Below are positions 45,541 to 53,542 of a stretch of 64,000 bases of DNA, piece by piece. The notes below the pieces were generated by a model. It worked only from the letters and a program-made list of their open reading frames with translations, made no database searches and was not told the origin of the DNA. Position 1 is the stretch's first letter, and the number at the start of each line of letters is the position of its first letter. The DNA comes from Bacteroidales bacterium UBA2861 (lineage in GTDB: Bacteria; Bacteroidota; Bacteroidia; Bacteroidales; UBA932), in contig DEFD01000028.1 of NCBI GenBank assembly GCA_002350615.1, forward strand, positions 76,496 through 140,495. Direction: 5' to 3'. Position numbers and translations under genes: made by a program.

Positions 45541-46991
45541 TATCCTATTGAACCTTCGAGATTTACTGAAAGAAGTTTTTGGGCCTCCACCGCGAACTCC
45601 ATGGGAAGACGGCTCAGCACCTCTTTTGCGTAGCCGTTGACTATCAGGCCGACGGCCTCCTCCGGGGCGAGCCCGCGCTGATTGCAGTAGAAGAGCTGGT
45701 CTTCGCTTATCTTGGAAGTGGTCGCCTCATGCTCCACCACCGAATTCGGGTTGGCATTCCGGATCACGGGGAAAGTATGGGCGCCGCAGCGGTTGCCGAT
45801 GAGAAGGCTGTCGCACTGGCTGTAGTTGCGGGCTCCGTCCGCTCCCGGCAGCACCTGCACAAGGCCGCGGTAGGAGTTCTCGCTGAATCCGGCGGAAATG
45901 CCTTTGGAGACTATCCGGCTGCGGGTTCCCTTGCCGATATGTATCATCTTGGTGCCCGTATCCGCCTGCTGGTAGTTGTTGGTAAGGGCGACGGAATAGA
46001 ATTCCGAACTGCTGTAATCCCCCTGCAGGATGGTGGACGGATATTTCCAGGTGATGGCGGAGCCTGTTTCCACCTGGGTCCAGCTGAGATGGGCGCCATC
46101 CCGGCAGATGCCGCGCTTGGTGACCAGATTGAGTATGCCTCCGCGCCCCTGCGCATCGCCCGGATACCAGTTCTGGACGGTGCTGTATCGCACATCGGCA
46201 TCTTTTTCCACTATTATCTCCACCACCGCCGCGTGAAGTTGGTTTTCATCGCGCATAGGCGCCGTGCAGCCTTCCATATAGCTCAGGCTGGAGCCTTCGT
46301 CGGCGATGATGAGGGTGCGTTCGAACTGTCCGGTGCCGCTGGCGTTGATGCGGAAGTAGCTGCTGAGGTCCATCGGGCATTTGACGCCCTTGGGAATATA
46401 GCAGAAGGAACCGTCGGAGAAAACTGCGGAATTCAGCGCCGCATAGAAATTATCGCCAGCGGGCACTACCGTGGCGAGATATTTCCGCACAAGTTCGGGA
46501 TGCTCGCGCACAGCCTCGCTGAAAGAGCAGAAGATGATGCCGAGTTTGGAAAGTTCCTCCCTGAAAGTGGTGCTCACGCTCACGGAATCGAAGACCGCAT
46601 CCACCGCCACCTTGCTTTTCACTCCCGCAAGCACCTCGCGTTCGCTGATGGGGATGCCGAGTTTGTCGAAGGTCTCCTGCAGCGCTGGATCTATTTCCTT
46701 GGGTCGGTCCTCATCGCGCCTGGGCGCAGCATAGTAGATTATGTCCTGGAAATCTATTTCCGGAAGGCGGCTGAGATGCCCCCATTCCGGAGGCGTCATT
46801 TCCTTCCACCTGGCAAATGCCTTCAGGCGGAAATCCAGCAGCCACTGCGGCTCGGCCTTCTTTGCGGAAATAAGCCGGATAATATCCTCATTGAGGCCCT
46901 TGGGCACGAATTCCTGGTCGATTTCAGTGACGAAACCTTCCTTGTATTCCTGCTGCGTGGCGCTGCGGATTATGTCTTCACTTTGAGGCAT
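45540..46991 (-). CDS. sufB: Fe-S assembly protein SufB
   Basis: A 483-residue protein of normal length. Recognised stretches are [98 protein letters not shown] and [18 protein letters not shown], which include the conserved cysteine-bearing beta-helix. It is the Fe-S scaffold of the SUF system. First gene of sufB-sufC-sufD-ispE. A TAACTTTG element ends seven bases before the ATG, so the message is probably leaderless. Confidence 0.97.
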   Translation of the reverse strand: MPQSEDIIRSATQQEYKEGFVTEIDQEFVPKGLNEDIIRLISAKKAEPQWLLDFRLKAFARWKEMTPPEWGHLSRLPEIDFQDIIYYAAPRRDEDRPKEIDPALQETFDKLGIPISEREVLAGVKSKVAVDAVFDSVSVSTTFREELSKLGIIFCSFSEAVREHPELVRKYLATVVPAGDNFYAALNSAVFSDGSFCYIPKGVKCPMDLSSYFRINASGTGQFERTLIIADEGSSLSYMEGCTAPMRDENQLHAAVVEIIVEKDADVRYSTVQNWYPGDAQGRGGILNLVTKRGICRDGAHLSWTQVETGSAITWKYPSTILQGDYSSSEFYSVALTNNYQQADTGTKMIHIGKGTRSRIVSKGISAGFSENSYRGLVQVLPGADGARNYSQCDSLLIGNRCGAHTFPVIRNANPNSVVEHEATTSKISEDQLFYCNQRGLAPEEAVGLIVNGYAKEVLSRLPMEFAVEAQKLLSVNLEGSIG

Positions 46992-46998
46992 TAGCCTA

Positions 46999-47006
46999 CA
47001 AAGTTA
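46999..47006 (-). promoter_or_regulatory. -7 element TAACTTTG of the suf-ispE operon
   Basis: Exact match to TAnnTTTG on the minus strand within the 29-bp gap after the OMP gene. Seven bases separate it from the sufB ATG. Confidence 0.55.
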
Positions 47007-47020
47007 ATAAATATTTCCTA

Positions 47021-47731
47021 TCAGAACCAGTAGCGCATGCTGACCTGGATGTCGGAGTGGGTGACGCGCATGCCGTCGATCTTGTGGTCTTTGGCCTGGA
47101 TGTCGTTCAGGCCGAAGCCGATGCGGATGCCGGCGGAGAACTGCCTCTCGCTGCCGAAATTCGCGCCCCAGCCGATGTTGAAGGCCGCGTGGGTCTTCTT
47201 CATGCTGTCGCTGGCGTCCGAGTCTTCATCTACCTTGGTGACGATGCTCTGCCCCGGACCGTTGGGTTTGGTGGTGATGCTGCCTTCCCTGTGGGTCTTA
47301 ACCTTTCCGACGAGGAATCCGAACTGGGGACCGGCCTCAACATAGACGATATCCTTCACGAAGCTGGCCCTTGCCATAATCGGGATGTGGATGTAGTTGA
47401 GCGGGTACTTGGTTTCTATATTCTCGAATATGGTCGCGTCGTAAACCGTGGTTCCCGTCATATACATCCTGTTGCTCTCGTCGGAAATGCCCGTATGCTC
47501 GAAATACACTTCTCCGGTGACACGCAGGAATTTCCAGACAGGGAGCTCGGCCGTGGCGCCAAGAAGGACCTGGAAACCGGCCTGGGACTCCGTTTCGCCT
47601 TCATATTTGGAATCTGCCATTCCGATGCCGAAACCCGCACGGGCGCCGAAACGGAGCTTACTGAAATCCACCTGCGCAAACATTGCAGTAGCGCAAAACA
47701 AAGCCATAATGGCAAGCAGTATCTTCTTCAT
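47021..47731 (-). CDS. outer-membrane beta-barrel protein (PorT-like family)
   Basis: The start is the ATG at 47731 (the frame upstream offers only a TTG); leader MKKILLAIMALFCATAMFAQ. The 236-residue product has alternating beta-strands: KLRFGARAGFGIGM, GFQVLLGATAELPVW, LNYIHIPIMARASF, VYVEAGPQFGFLVG and a final QVSMRYWF with terminal aromatic residue. This fits the small outer-membrane beta-barrel families common in Bacteroidota. No enzymatic motif is seen. It lies 6 bp after the lipoprotein gene, probably as an operon of two. Confidence 0.82.
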   Translation of the reverse strand: MKKILLAIMALFCATAMFAQVDFSKLRFGARAGFGIGMADSKYEGETESQAGFQVLLGATAELPVWKFLRVTGEVYFEHTGISDESNRMYMTGTTVYDATIFENIETKYPLNYIHIPIMARASFVKDIVYVEAGPQFGFLVGKVKTHREGSITTKPNGPGQSIVTKVDEDSDASDSMKKTHAAFNIGWGANFGSERQFSAGIRIGFGLNDIQAKDHKIDGMRVTHSDIQVSMRYWF

Positions 47732-47737
47732 AATCAA

Positions 47738-48322
47738 TTATCTAGAAAACTGTCCTCCGTAGGACCATTCCGTTGAACAATAATTATTATCCTTATCTAC
47801 GCCGTGGCCGACAAAGGCAATCGTGAACATCCCTTTTATCGGTCCTTTGGCAACAAACAGGCTGCCTTCCTGAAAAACATAATTGCCCACGCCTCCCTGA
47901 TAGCCATACTTGCCCTGGAAGCGTACTCCGTCGCCGCGATTCCAACGGACCGACACGGGGCATTCGGCATTGGCGAATCTGGGGTCATTGATATCTATGG
48001 CCTTAGACATATCCGTTATCGACAAAATATCGTCCAATATCGCATTATCGTTGATGCCGATTTCCAGATGGGGCCTCTTAAGTGCATCGTTCCAGTTTTT
48101 CGCTTCGCCCTCGCAAAGCAGGAAGTGATGGACAAGACGGGTCCTGTACATAAATGCGGAACCTCCTGTGAAGATGCCGCTGGTGCCGTTTCCGATAGCG
48201 CCGGGCGTGCCCTTCAAGGCAGAGCTTTCGCTGGATCCAGCGCCACCATCATCGTCCCCGGTGCAGGAAACAAAAGCCGCCGCCAGCACTGCCAGGGCCA
48301 TAATGATTCGAATCTTATTCAT
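47738..48322 (-). CDS. hypothetical lipoprotein
   Basis: A 194-residue protein. The leader ends in LAAAFVSCTGDDDGGAGSS, a lipobox followed by acidic residues as in surface-exposed Bacteroidota lipoproteins. The mature part has KRPHLEIGINDNAILDDIL, ECPVSVRWNRGDGVRFQG and YGYQGGVGNYVF, which look beta-rich. I do not recognise a family. It precedes the small barrel protein and may work with it. Confidence 0.7.
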   Translation of the reverse strand: MNKIRIIMALAVLAAAFVSCTGDDDGGAGSSESSALKGTPGAIGNGTSGIFTGGSAFMYRTRLVHHFLLCEGEAKNWNDALKRPHLEIGINDNAILDDILSITDMSKAIDINDPRFANAECPVSVRWNRGDGVRFQGKYGYQGGVGNYVFQEGSLFVAKGPIKGMFTIAFVGHGVDKDNNYCSTEWSYGGQFSR

Positions 48323-48449
48323 ACCATTGCAATTTAAGTTCCTGCAATATTAGTCCAAAAGGCGTCAATTCATGTAATGGAATTATTTACGGCTCTTATA
48401 GTGTTTTCCACCATTTGCAATCTGCATAAAATGATTATCTTGCGCCGAA

Positions 48450-49103
48450 ATGAAAGTTCTGACTGTAGACGACTCCAAGGTATTCCAGGTGGGGATGCGC
48501 ATAGTCCTCAAGGCGGAGGGCGTGGAAGAATTGTACGAAACGCATACTGCCGGCGAGGCGCTGGTTGTTCTTGCCGGGCACCCGGATATCGACGTGGCAG
48601 TGGTGGATGTCTCCCTGGAAGCGGAAACCGACGGGCTGGATCTGGTAGGGCAGCTTGCAAAAGACTATCCGCAGCTCAAGGTGCTGGTCCTGTCCCACTA
48701 TAAGAATCCCGCTTATATCCTGAAGGCAGTCACGATGGGAGCAAAGGCCTACATAGCAAAGGATTCCACTCCCCGTGTGATAGCGGAAGCGGTGAAGCAG
48801 GTGGCGGAGGGCAGTTGCATCTTTTTTGGCGATACCATCTCGCCCAAAGACCTGAGGGCGGTATTCGGCAACGACGAGCACATCCTTTCCGGCAAGCCCC
48901 ACGGGCTCACGCCGAAGGAAATAAACGTCCTGGAATTAATCGCCTGCGGCTATTCCAACGGCCAGATCGCCACCGCCCTCGGCATAAGTTCCCACACCGT
49001 GGAAAGCTACAAGGACCACATCAAATCCAAGCTCGGCTACAACTCCATCATCGCCTGCGTCTCATTCGCCCTCACCGCAGGGATGATCCGCTTCCGGGAT
49101 TAA
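48450..49103 (+). CDS. NarL/LuxR-type response regulator
   Basis: A 217-residue protein. The receiver domain has DD at 7-8, phospho-acceptor D53 (VVDVSLE), and the conserved threonine/serine and lysine (VLVLSHYKN, AYIAKDS). A LuxR-type helix-turn-helix follows (LTPKEINVLELIACGYSN, IATALGISSHTVESYKDHI). No sensor kinase is adjacent, so it is an orphan; its partner and targets are unknown. A partial promoter (TTTG, 18 bp, TATCTTGC) sits just upstream. Confidence 0.92.
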   Translation: MKVLTVDDSKVFQVGMRIVLKAEGVEELYETHTAGEALVVLAGHPDIDVAVVDVSLEAETDGLDLVGQLAKDYPQLKVLVLSHYKNPAYILKAVTMGAKAYIAKDSTPRVIAEAVKQVAEGSCIFFGDTISPKDLRAVFGNDEHILSGKPHGLTPKEINVLELIACGYSNGQIATALGISSHTVESYKDHIKSKLGYNSIIACVSFALTAGMIRFRD

Positions 49104-49178
49104 CCGTAACCGCAAGCCTCTTCTACCTTACCCTCACCTGCGCCTACCCAATCAGGTGGTATGAGGAGGAATAGCAAA

Positions 49179-49238
49179 TTTCCACTTTTCCAAAGGATTT
49201 TCGGGGATTTTTTCCACTTTTCCAATTATACCCGGGGC
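49179..49238. repeat. direct repeat pair, 32-bp period
   Basis: TTTCCACTTTTCCAA at 49179 and again at 49211 is followed in each copy by a CGGGG about ten bases on. The pair lies between two convergent genes. It lacks the CGGCC core of the other elements and may be unrelated to them. Confidence 0.7.
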
Positions 49239-49274
49239 ACGGCCGCCAGCAGGATGGTTTTTGTATCCATACGC

Positions 49275-49757
49275 CTATAGGGGATATATTTCCGCCCCGG
49301 TGAACCTTATCAGGTCCTCGGGATTGATTTTTATCTGAAGGCCGCGCACTCCGGCGCTGATGAAAATGTAATCATACAGAAGTGCTGACTCATGGATGAA
49401 GGTCGGCAAAGGCTTCTTCATCCCGATGGGAGAGCAGCCGCCCCGGATGTAGCCGGTCTCGGGAAGGAGCTCCTTCATGTGGATCATGGCGCAGGACTTG
49501 TTTCCGGAAATCTTCGACGCCAGCTTCAGGTCCACCTCCATGTCACCAGGCATCACGCACACGAAAAGTCCGTTGCGGTCCCCGCGAAGCACCAGTGTTT
49601 TGAATACCTGTCCCACGGGTTCTCCCAATTGCTCCGCCACGTGCCCGGCAGCCAGGTTGTTCTCATCGACCTCGTACGGTATGAGGTCGAAGGTGATTCC
49701 GGCCGCCTCCAGGAGACGTGCCGCATTGGTTTTCTGTATATGTGAGGAACCTGCCAC
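49275..49757 (-). CDS. ybaK: YbaK/EbsC-type aminoacyl-tRNA deacylase (Cys-tRNA-Pro deacylase)
   Basis: A 160-residue protein. YbaK fold motifs: NAARLLEAAGITF, GQVFKTLVLRG with the conserved lysine, KLASKISGNKSCAM and TGYIRGGCSPIGMKK. It hydrolyses cysteine mischarged on tRNA-Pro. The only sensible start is GTG at 49757, three bases after the aroC stop, so it is translated from the aroC message. Confidence 0.93.
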   Translation of the reverse strand: MAGSSHIQKTNAARLLEAAGITFDLIPYEVDENNLAAGHVAEQLGEPVGQVFKTLVLRGDRNGLFVCVMPGDMEVDLKLASKISGNKSCAMIHMKELLPETGYIRGGCSPIGMKKPLPTFIHESALLYDYIFISAGVRGLQIKINPEDLIRFTGAEIYPL

Positions 49758-49760
49758 CGT

Positions 49761-50831
49761 TTAGAGCAAATCCGCCACCACTATCGCGGCCATGGCCTCG
49801 ACGATGACGGGGGTGCGGAGCGCAAAGCAGACATCGTGGCGTCCCTTGATTCGCAGGATCGCCTGCTCATTCTTGTTGAAATCCCAGGTACGCTGGGGTT
49901 GGGAGATGCTTGCAGTGGGCTTGACAGCCACCCGGAACACCACCGGAGCGCCGTTGCTGAGGCCGCCGTTGATGCCGCCGGAGCCGTTCTTCACCGGCCC
50001 GTCGGGGCCGAAGGGATCGTTGTGCTGGGAGCCTTTCATGCGGGCGGCGGCGAATCCGTCTCCGAACTCTATGCCGCGTATCCCGGGGATGGCAAAAATC
50101 GCATGGGCCAGGCAGGATTCAAGGGAATCCCAGAAAGGGTCGCCCACCCCGACGCCAAGGCCGGTGACGGTGCATTCGATGATTCCACCGAGGGAATCTC
50201 CCTCCTGGCCGGTTTTCTTGACGAGGGCCTCCCATTTTGAAGGGTCTTTTTCGCCTCCGACTTCTATCAGCTTGGCATCTACATGGATATCAAGCTTTTT
50301 CCTTTCCTGCCCGGGCGCATTTTCCATCGGCTTGCCACCTGCCCTTTCCGCTTCCGGCAGCACCACAGGCTGGCCGTAGGCATCGTCGGCATATTCCGCG
50401 CGGAGGATTTTTTTCGCCACTACCCCCGCAGCCACTATCGGCAGGGTCAGCCGCCCCGAGAAATGGCCGCCGCCCCGGGGATCGTTCGCAAAATTATATT
50501 TGATGTTGGCGGTGAAATCCGCATGCCCCGGGCGGGGGATATCGTCAAAAAGAAGATAATCCTGGCTCTGGACATTCGAATTCCAGAAGACTATGGTAAG
50601 CGGGGCTCCGGTGGTATAGCCCTCATATACTCCGCTGAGAATCTTCGGTTTATCCGATTCCCTGCGCGGCGTAGTCCCGGGAGCGCCGGAAGCCCTGCGG
50701 GCGATATCTTCAGTGAAATCATCCTCGTTCAGGGGAATGTTCTCGGGCACTCCGTCCAGCACGACGCCGATTGCCGGGCCGTGGGACTCCCCGAAAATGG
50801 TGACCTTGAAATACTGACCGAATGTATCCAT
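49761..50831 (-). CDS. aroC: chorismate synthase
   Basis: A 356-residue protein of normal length. FGESHGPAIGVVLDG at the N-terminus, the flavin/substrate motifs ARRASGAPGTTPRRESD, PRPGHADFTANIKYN, DPRGGGHFSGRLT and the C-terminal KGRHDVCFALRTPVIVEAM are typical. It makes chorismate from EPSP, the product of the AroA domain encoded at 54817-57462. A near-match promoter (TAAATTCG, minus strand 50857-50864) lies upstream. Confidence 0.97.
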   Translation of the reverse strand: MDTFGQYFKVTIFGESHGPAIGVVLDGVPENIPLNEDDFTEDIARRASGAPGTTPRRESDKPKILSGVYEGYTTGAPLTIVFWNSNVQSQDYLLFDDIPRPGHADFTANIKYNFANDPRGGGHFSGRLTLPIVAAGVVAKKILRAEYADDAYGQPVVLPEAERAGGKPMENAPGQERKKLDIHVDAKLIEVGGEKDPSKWEALVKKTGQEGDSLGGIIECTVTGLGVGVGDPFWDSLESCLAHAIFAIPGIRGIEFGDGFAAARMKGSQHNDPFGPDGPVKNGSGGINGGLSNGAPVVFRVAVKPTASISQPQRTWDFNKNEQAILRIKGRHDVCFALRTPVIVEAMAAIVVADLL

Positions 50832-50916
50832 CTCTTTCTTCTATACTATATCGATGCGAATTTAACACTTTTTGGATTATTCCGGACATTTAGGCATATT
50901 TGCAGATATAAACCGC

Positions 50917-52101
50917 ATGACAATGAAAAGGATAGCCTCAGCATTCATATTTTTTACCATAATATTTTCTGCAGGATGCTCCAAGGACAACGGATCCTCA
51001 GGCGACAACGGGCCCGGGCGCATCGTCACAGGTTCGGCCACCCGGCTCGAGCAGACCAGCGCCGTACTCAGCGGATATGCCTACCTGAGCAAGAGCGGCA
51101 AGAATGCCGGATTCGGCATAGTGTATTCCATGGAAGCGGAGCCCTCCCCCGAAAACGGCGAGGTGCTGTTCGCCTCCGGCGTCGATGCCAATAAAATGTT
51201 CAGCGTCAGCGCAGAAGCCCTCGACCCCGGCACCCTGTACCGCTTCAGGGCCTTCATCATCTACAAGGGAGAGCTTACCTACGGCGAAATCAAAAGCTTT
51301 TCCACCCTGTCTCCGGCACCGGAACCCGCTCCCGCGGGCTGGCTGGAACTCCCGGGTCCCATCGAAGGGAGCGACCTGCACATAGTCAGGCATTATATGG
51401 ATCTTGACGGCGAGACGGTGCGCAACTGGACCTGCTGCTACAGCTATACGGACCTCATCAGCTATTGGGTGGCATATCCTCTGAATACAGGTTACATCGG
51501 GGATTGGGTAAAAAGGACCGATGCCTGGGGCTACGACCCTGAAGTGCCTGAGGCTTACCAGTACGACATCACCTTCGGTTACGGCGGTTACGACCGCGGG
51601 CACCAGCTTCCTTCCGCCGACCGCTATGGCTCATGGGAAAGGAATGCAAGCACTTTCTATTCCACGAACATGACCCCGCAGAAGGCGACTTTCAACCAGA
51701 AAACTTGGGCCTATCTCGAGGCTCTGGTGCGCGATTGGGCCACCTCATATTCCTGCGACACGATGTATGTTGTCACCGGAGCGGTGCGGGGAACCTCCGT
51801 CACCAGGGCCGGCGTCAACATTCCCTCCGCCTATTTCAAAGCCCTGCTGCGGCTCGCCAAAACCACAAGCATGGGGCACGAGGGATTCAACGGCATAGCT
51901 TTCTGGTACGACCATACCGAGTGGGGCGATGTGGATGCCCCCATCACCAAAGACATGGCGATTTCGATTTCGACTCTGGAGGAGAAGCTCGGATACACCC
52001 TCTTCCCCAACCTGGACGATGCCATAGGGAAGACCGAAGCACAGGCCGTCAAGTCCGAGGATCCCCAGAAAATCAGCCTCTGGGGGCTGCCAGATGCCTG
52101 A
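50917..52101 (+). CDS. secreted DNA/RNA non-specific endonuclease (NUC1 type), lipoprotein
   Basis: The start at 50917 (MTMKRIASAF) is preferred over an ATG 45 bases earlier, because a CATATTTG promoter-like element lies between them. The leader ends in FTIIFSAGCSKDNGSSGDNG, an exported lipoprotein with an acidic flexible start. A fibronectin-III-like domain (about 30-125) precedes the nuclease domain, which has YDRGHQLPSADR with catalytic H229, the metal-ligand region FYSTNMTPQKATFNQKTW and MYVVTGAV. Family members degrade extracellular DNA or RNA. Confidence 0.9.
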   Translation: MTMKRIASAFIFFTIIFSAGCSKDNGSSGDNGPGRIVTGSATRLEQTSAVLSGYAYLSKSGKNAGFGIVYSMEAEPSPENGEVLFASGVDANKMFSVSAEALDPGTLYRFRAFIIYKGELTYGEIKSFSTLSPAPEPAPAGWLELPGPIEGSDLHIVRHYMDLDGETVRNWTCCYSYTDLISYWVAYPLNTGYIGDWVKRTDAWGYDPEVPEAYQYDITFGYGGYDRGHQLPSADRYGSWERNASTFYSTNMTPQKATFNQKTWAYLEALVRDWATSYSCDTMYVVTGAVRGTSVTRAGVNIPSAYFKALLRLAKTTSMGHEGFNGIAFWYDHTEWGDVDAPITKDMAISISTLEEKLGYTLFPNLDDAIGKTEAQAVKSEDPQKISLWGLPDA

Positions 52102-52134
52102 TGATTATTTTGTGCTGGATTCGGTCTTAATTCT

Positions 52135-52142
52135 TAACTTTG
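52135..52142 (+). promoter_or_regulatory. -7 element TAACTTTG before the small membrane gene and apbE-like gene
   Basis: Exact TAnnTTTG match with a TTTG 22 bp upstream (52109-52112). Only five bases separate it from the ATG at 52148. Confidence 0.55.
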
Positions 52143-52147
52143 CCGAC

Positions 52148-52384
52148 ATGAAAGATCTGATTATTCCGGGAAAGCTTTTAAAGCGCGAACTCATAATCTT
52201 CTGCTGCTGTCTTCTGGCAGCCTGGCTGGTGGATGTCTATGCCGTCCTCAAGTTCAACGGGCACTGGACCGAGCTCTTCACCCAGGTGGGATTCGTGCTC
52301 ACGATAACCATTGCGCTTTACCTTCTGCGTCTCTTGGTATGGGGGATTTCTATTTTAGTGAAAAAAATCCTCGGGCGCCGATAG
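52148..52384 (+). CDS. 78-residue membrane protein, function unknown
   Basis: The true start is the ATG at 52148, five bases after the TAACTTTG promoter element; a longer frame from 52094 would begin upstream of it. Two hydrophobic helices are clear: LIIFCCCLLAAWLVDVYAVL (about 15-34) and a second at about 47-70 (GFVLTITIALYLLRLLVWGI). They are followed by a basic tail (KKILGRR). No family is recognised. It overlaps the ApbE-like gene by 46 bp, so the two are co-transcribed. Confidence 0.72.
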   Translation: MKDLIIPGKLLKRELIIFCCCLLAAWLVDVYAVLKFNGHWTELFTQVGFVLTITIALYLLRLLVWGISILVKKILGRR

Positions 52385-53454
52385 CGTTTTGCGCCTTCGA
52401 TGCCATGCATACCCGCTTCGAGGCACTTTGGGTGCCCGATGGCGGGTGCCTTGTTTATGATGAATGCCGCGCGCTGGCGGAAAGGATCGAGTCCGAAATC
52501 CTGCGGATGGATGCGATATTCAACCGCCACGACCCGGCGAGCCCGGTGGCGCGGCTGAACGGCAGCAGGGGCAGGGTGAAGGTGGAGGGTGAAGAGCTGT
52601 GGTTCCTGCTGGAGCTCGGGGAGCAGTTCCGCAAGGCAAGCCTGGGATACTTCGACATAGCGGCGCTGTCCAACAGGGGCTCGGCGTTGCAGGGGAGTTC
52701 CGGGCGATCTGCGGGTGCATCCGGCGCAGCGCCGGGGGCGGCGGAAGATGCTGCCTGTGCATCCAGAGAGATGCCAAGGACCGAAGGCCCATGGGCGGCG
52801 GAAGATGCTGCCGATGCATACGGAGAGGTGCCAGGCCCAGGAGGCGCATGGGCGGCGGAAGCGCCGTTCCGCCTGATTCACGGCTCCCATGAAATCGAGA
52901 CCCGGCGTGGCTGTATCCTGGATTTCGGAGCCATCGCCAAGGGATATGCCCTGGAGCGTGTGAGGAAGATCCTGGATGAGGCCGGCGTCCGGAACGCCCT
53001 TCTGAACTTCGGAGGGAGTTCCGCGCTCGGGATGGGGCATCACCCTCTGGGCCCGCACTGGGAAGTCCGGCCCGCCACCCCGGTCCCGTGTGAGAATTCG
53101 GCCCTTTTGCACACCGAGCAGGCGGAGGAACGGGGCGCCGACCGTCAGACAGAGGCCGGAGAGAGTGCCGAAGAGGGCGTCACACCGAAAAAGGTAGAGC
53201 GGTGCTTCCGGCTGCTGGACAGCGCCATGTCGGTATCGGGCAAAAACAGGGAAGGCCGCGATCACATAGTGAACCCCATCACTGGCCGCATGGCAGGCGC
53301 AAAGGCCGATATCGTCGTCCAGGGGCGTTCCGCCATCATCTGCGAAGCCTTGTCCACAGCGCTTTATGCCGCCCCGTCGGAGCTTCACAAAGAAATTATT
53401 GCTAACTTTGGAGGTTATACCTTCACCGCCCTGCCAAGGGAAGCCCTGCAATAA
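52339..53454 (+). CDS. apbE: ApbE-like FAD:protein FMN transferase with repeat insertion
   Basis: A 371-residue protein. ApbE motifs in order: FDAMHTRFEALW, IFNRHDPASPVARLN, GYFDIAALS, GCILDFGAIAKGYALERV (194-208), LLNFGGSSALG, DSAMSVSGK, DHIVNPITGR (309-317) and CEALSTALY. It should attach FMN to threonine of partner flavoproteins. Unlike most family members it has no signal peptide or lipobox, so it may act in the cytoplasm. Residues about 115-173 are extra, made of two AAEDAA-type 19-residue repeats plus partial copies. A second odd stretch at about 247-288 contains a hairpin sequence of the twin-hairpin type. Both keep the frame. Confidence 0.88.
   Translation: MGDFYFSEKNPRAPIAFCAFDAMHTRFEALWVPDGGCLVYDECRALAERIESEILRMDAIFNRHDPASPVARLNGSRGRVKVEGEELWFLLELGEQFRKASLGYFDIAALSNRGSALQGSSGRSAGASGAAPGAAEDAACASREMPRTEGPWAAEDAADAYGEVPGPGGAWAAEAPFRLIHGSHEIETRRGCILDFGAIAKGYALERVRKILDEAGVRNALLNFGGSSALGMGHHPLGPHWEVRPATPVPCENSALLHTEQAEERGADRQTEAGESAEEGVTPKKVERCFRLLDSAMSVSGKNREGRDHIVNPITGRMAGAKADIVVQGRSAIICEALSTALYAAPSELHKEIIANFGGYTFTALPREALQ
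52736..52862. repeat. in-frame tandem repeat inside apbE (57-bp unit)
   Basis: GGGCGGCGGAAGATGCTGCC starts at 52736 and 52793, and a partial GGGCGGCGGAA starts at 52850, giving an exact 57-bp period. The translation is AAEDAACASREMPRTEGPW followed by AAEDAADAYGEVPGPGGAW. A further partial unit precedes the first. Confidence 0.92.
53088..53114. repeat. core-bearing hairpin inside apbE
   Basis: GTGTG (53088-53092) pairs with CACAC (53110-53114). The 17-base loop, read on the minus strand, is CAAAAGGGCCGAATTCT, close to the AAAAWCGGCCYRA core. GTCACACCGAAAA about 65 bases downstream also occurs at 55382-55394 in the aroDA insertion. Confidence 0.5.
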
Positions 53455-53542
53455 AAGCTGGACACGTAGGCGCCTTGCCAAGAGAGGCAGCGGAGGTCAG
53501 CCGGGAAGCGGTTTTTTTCCGTCAGACTGCAACTAAAAGATT

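Noticed and set aside
45579..46994. 471-codon open frame antisense to sufB
   Set aside because: SufB motifs are complete on the minus strand; the plus frame has no family features.
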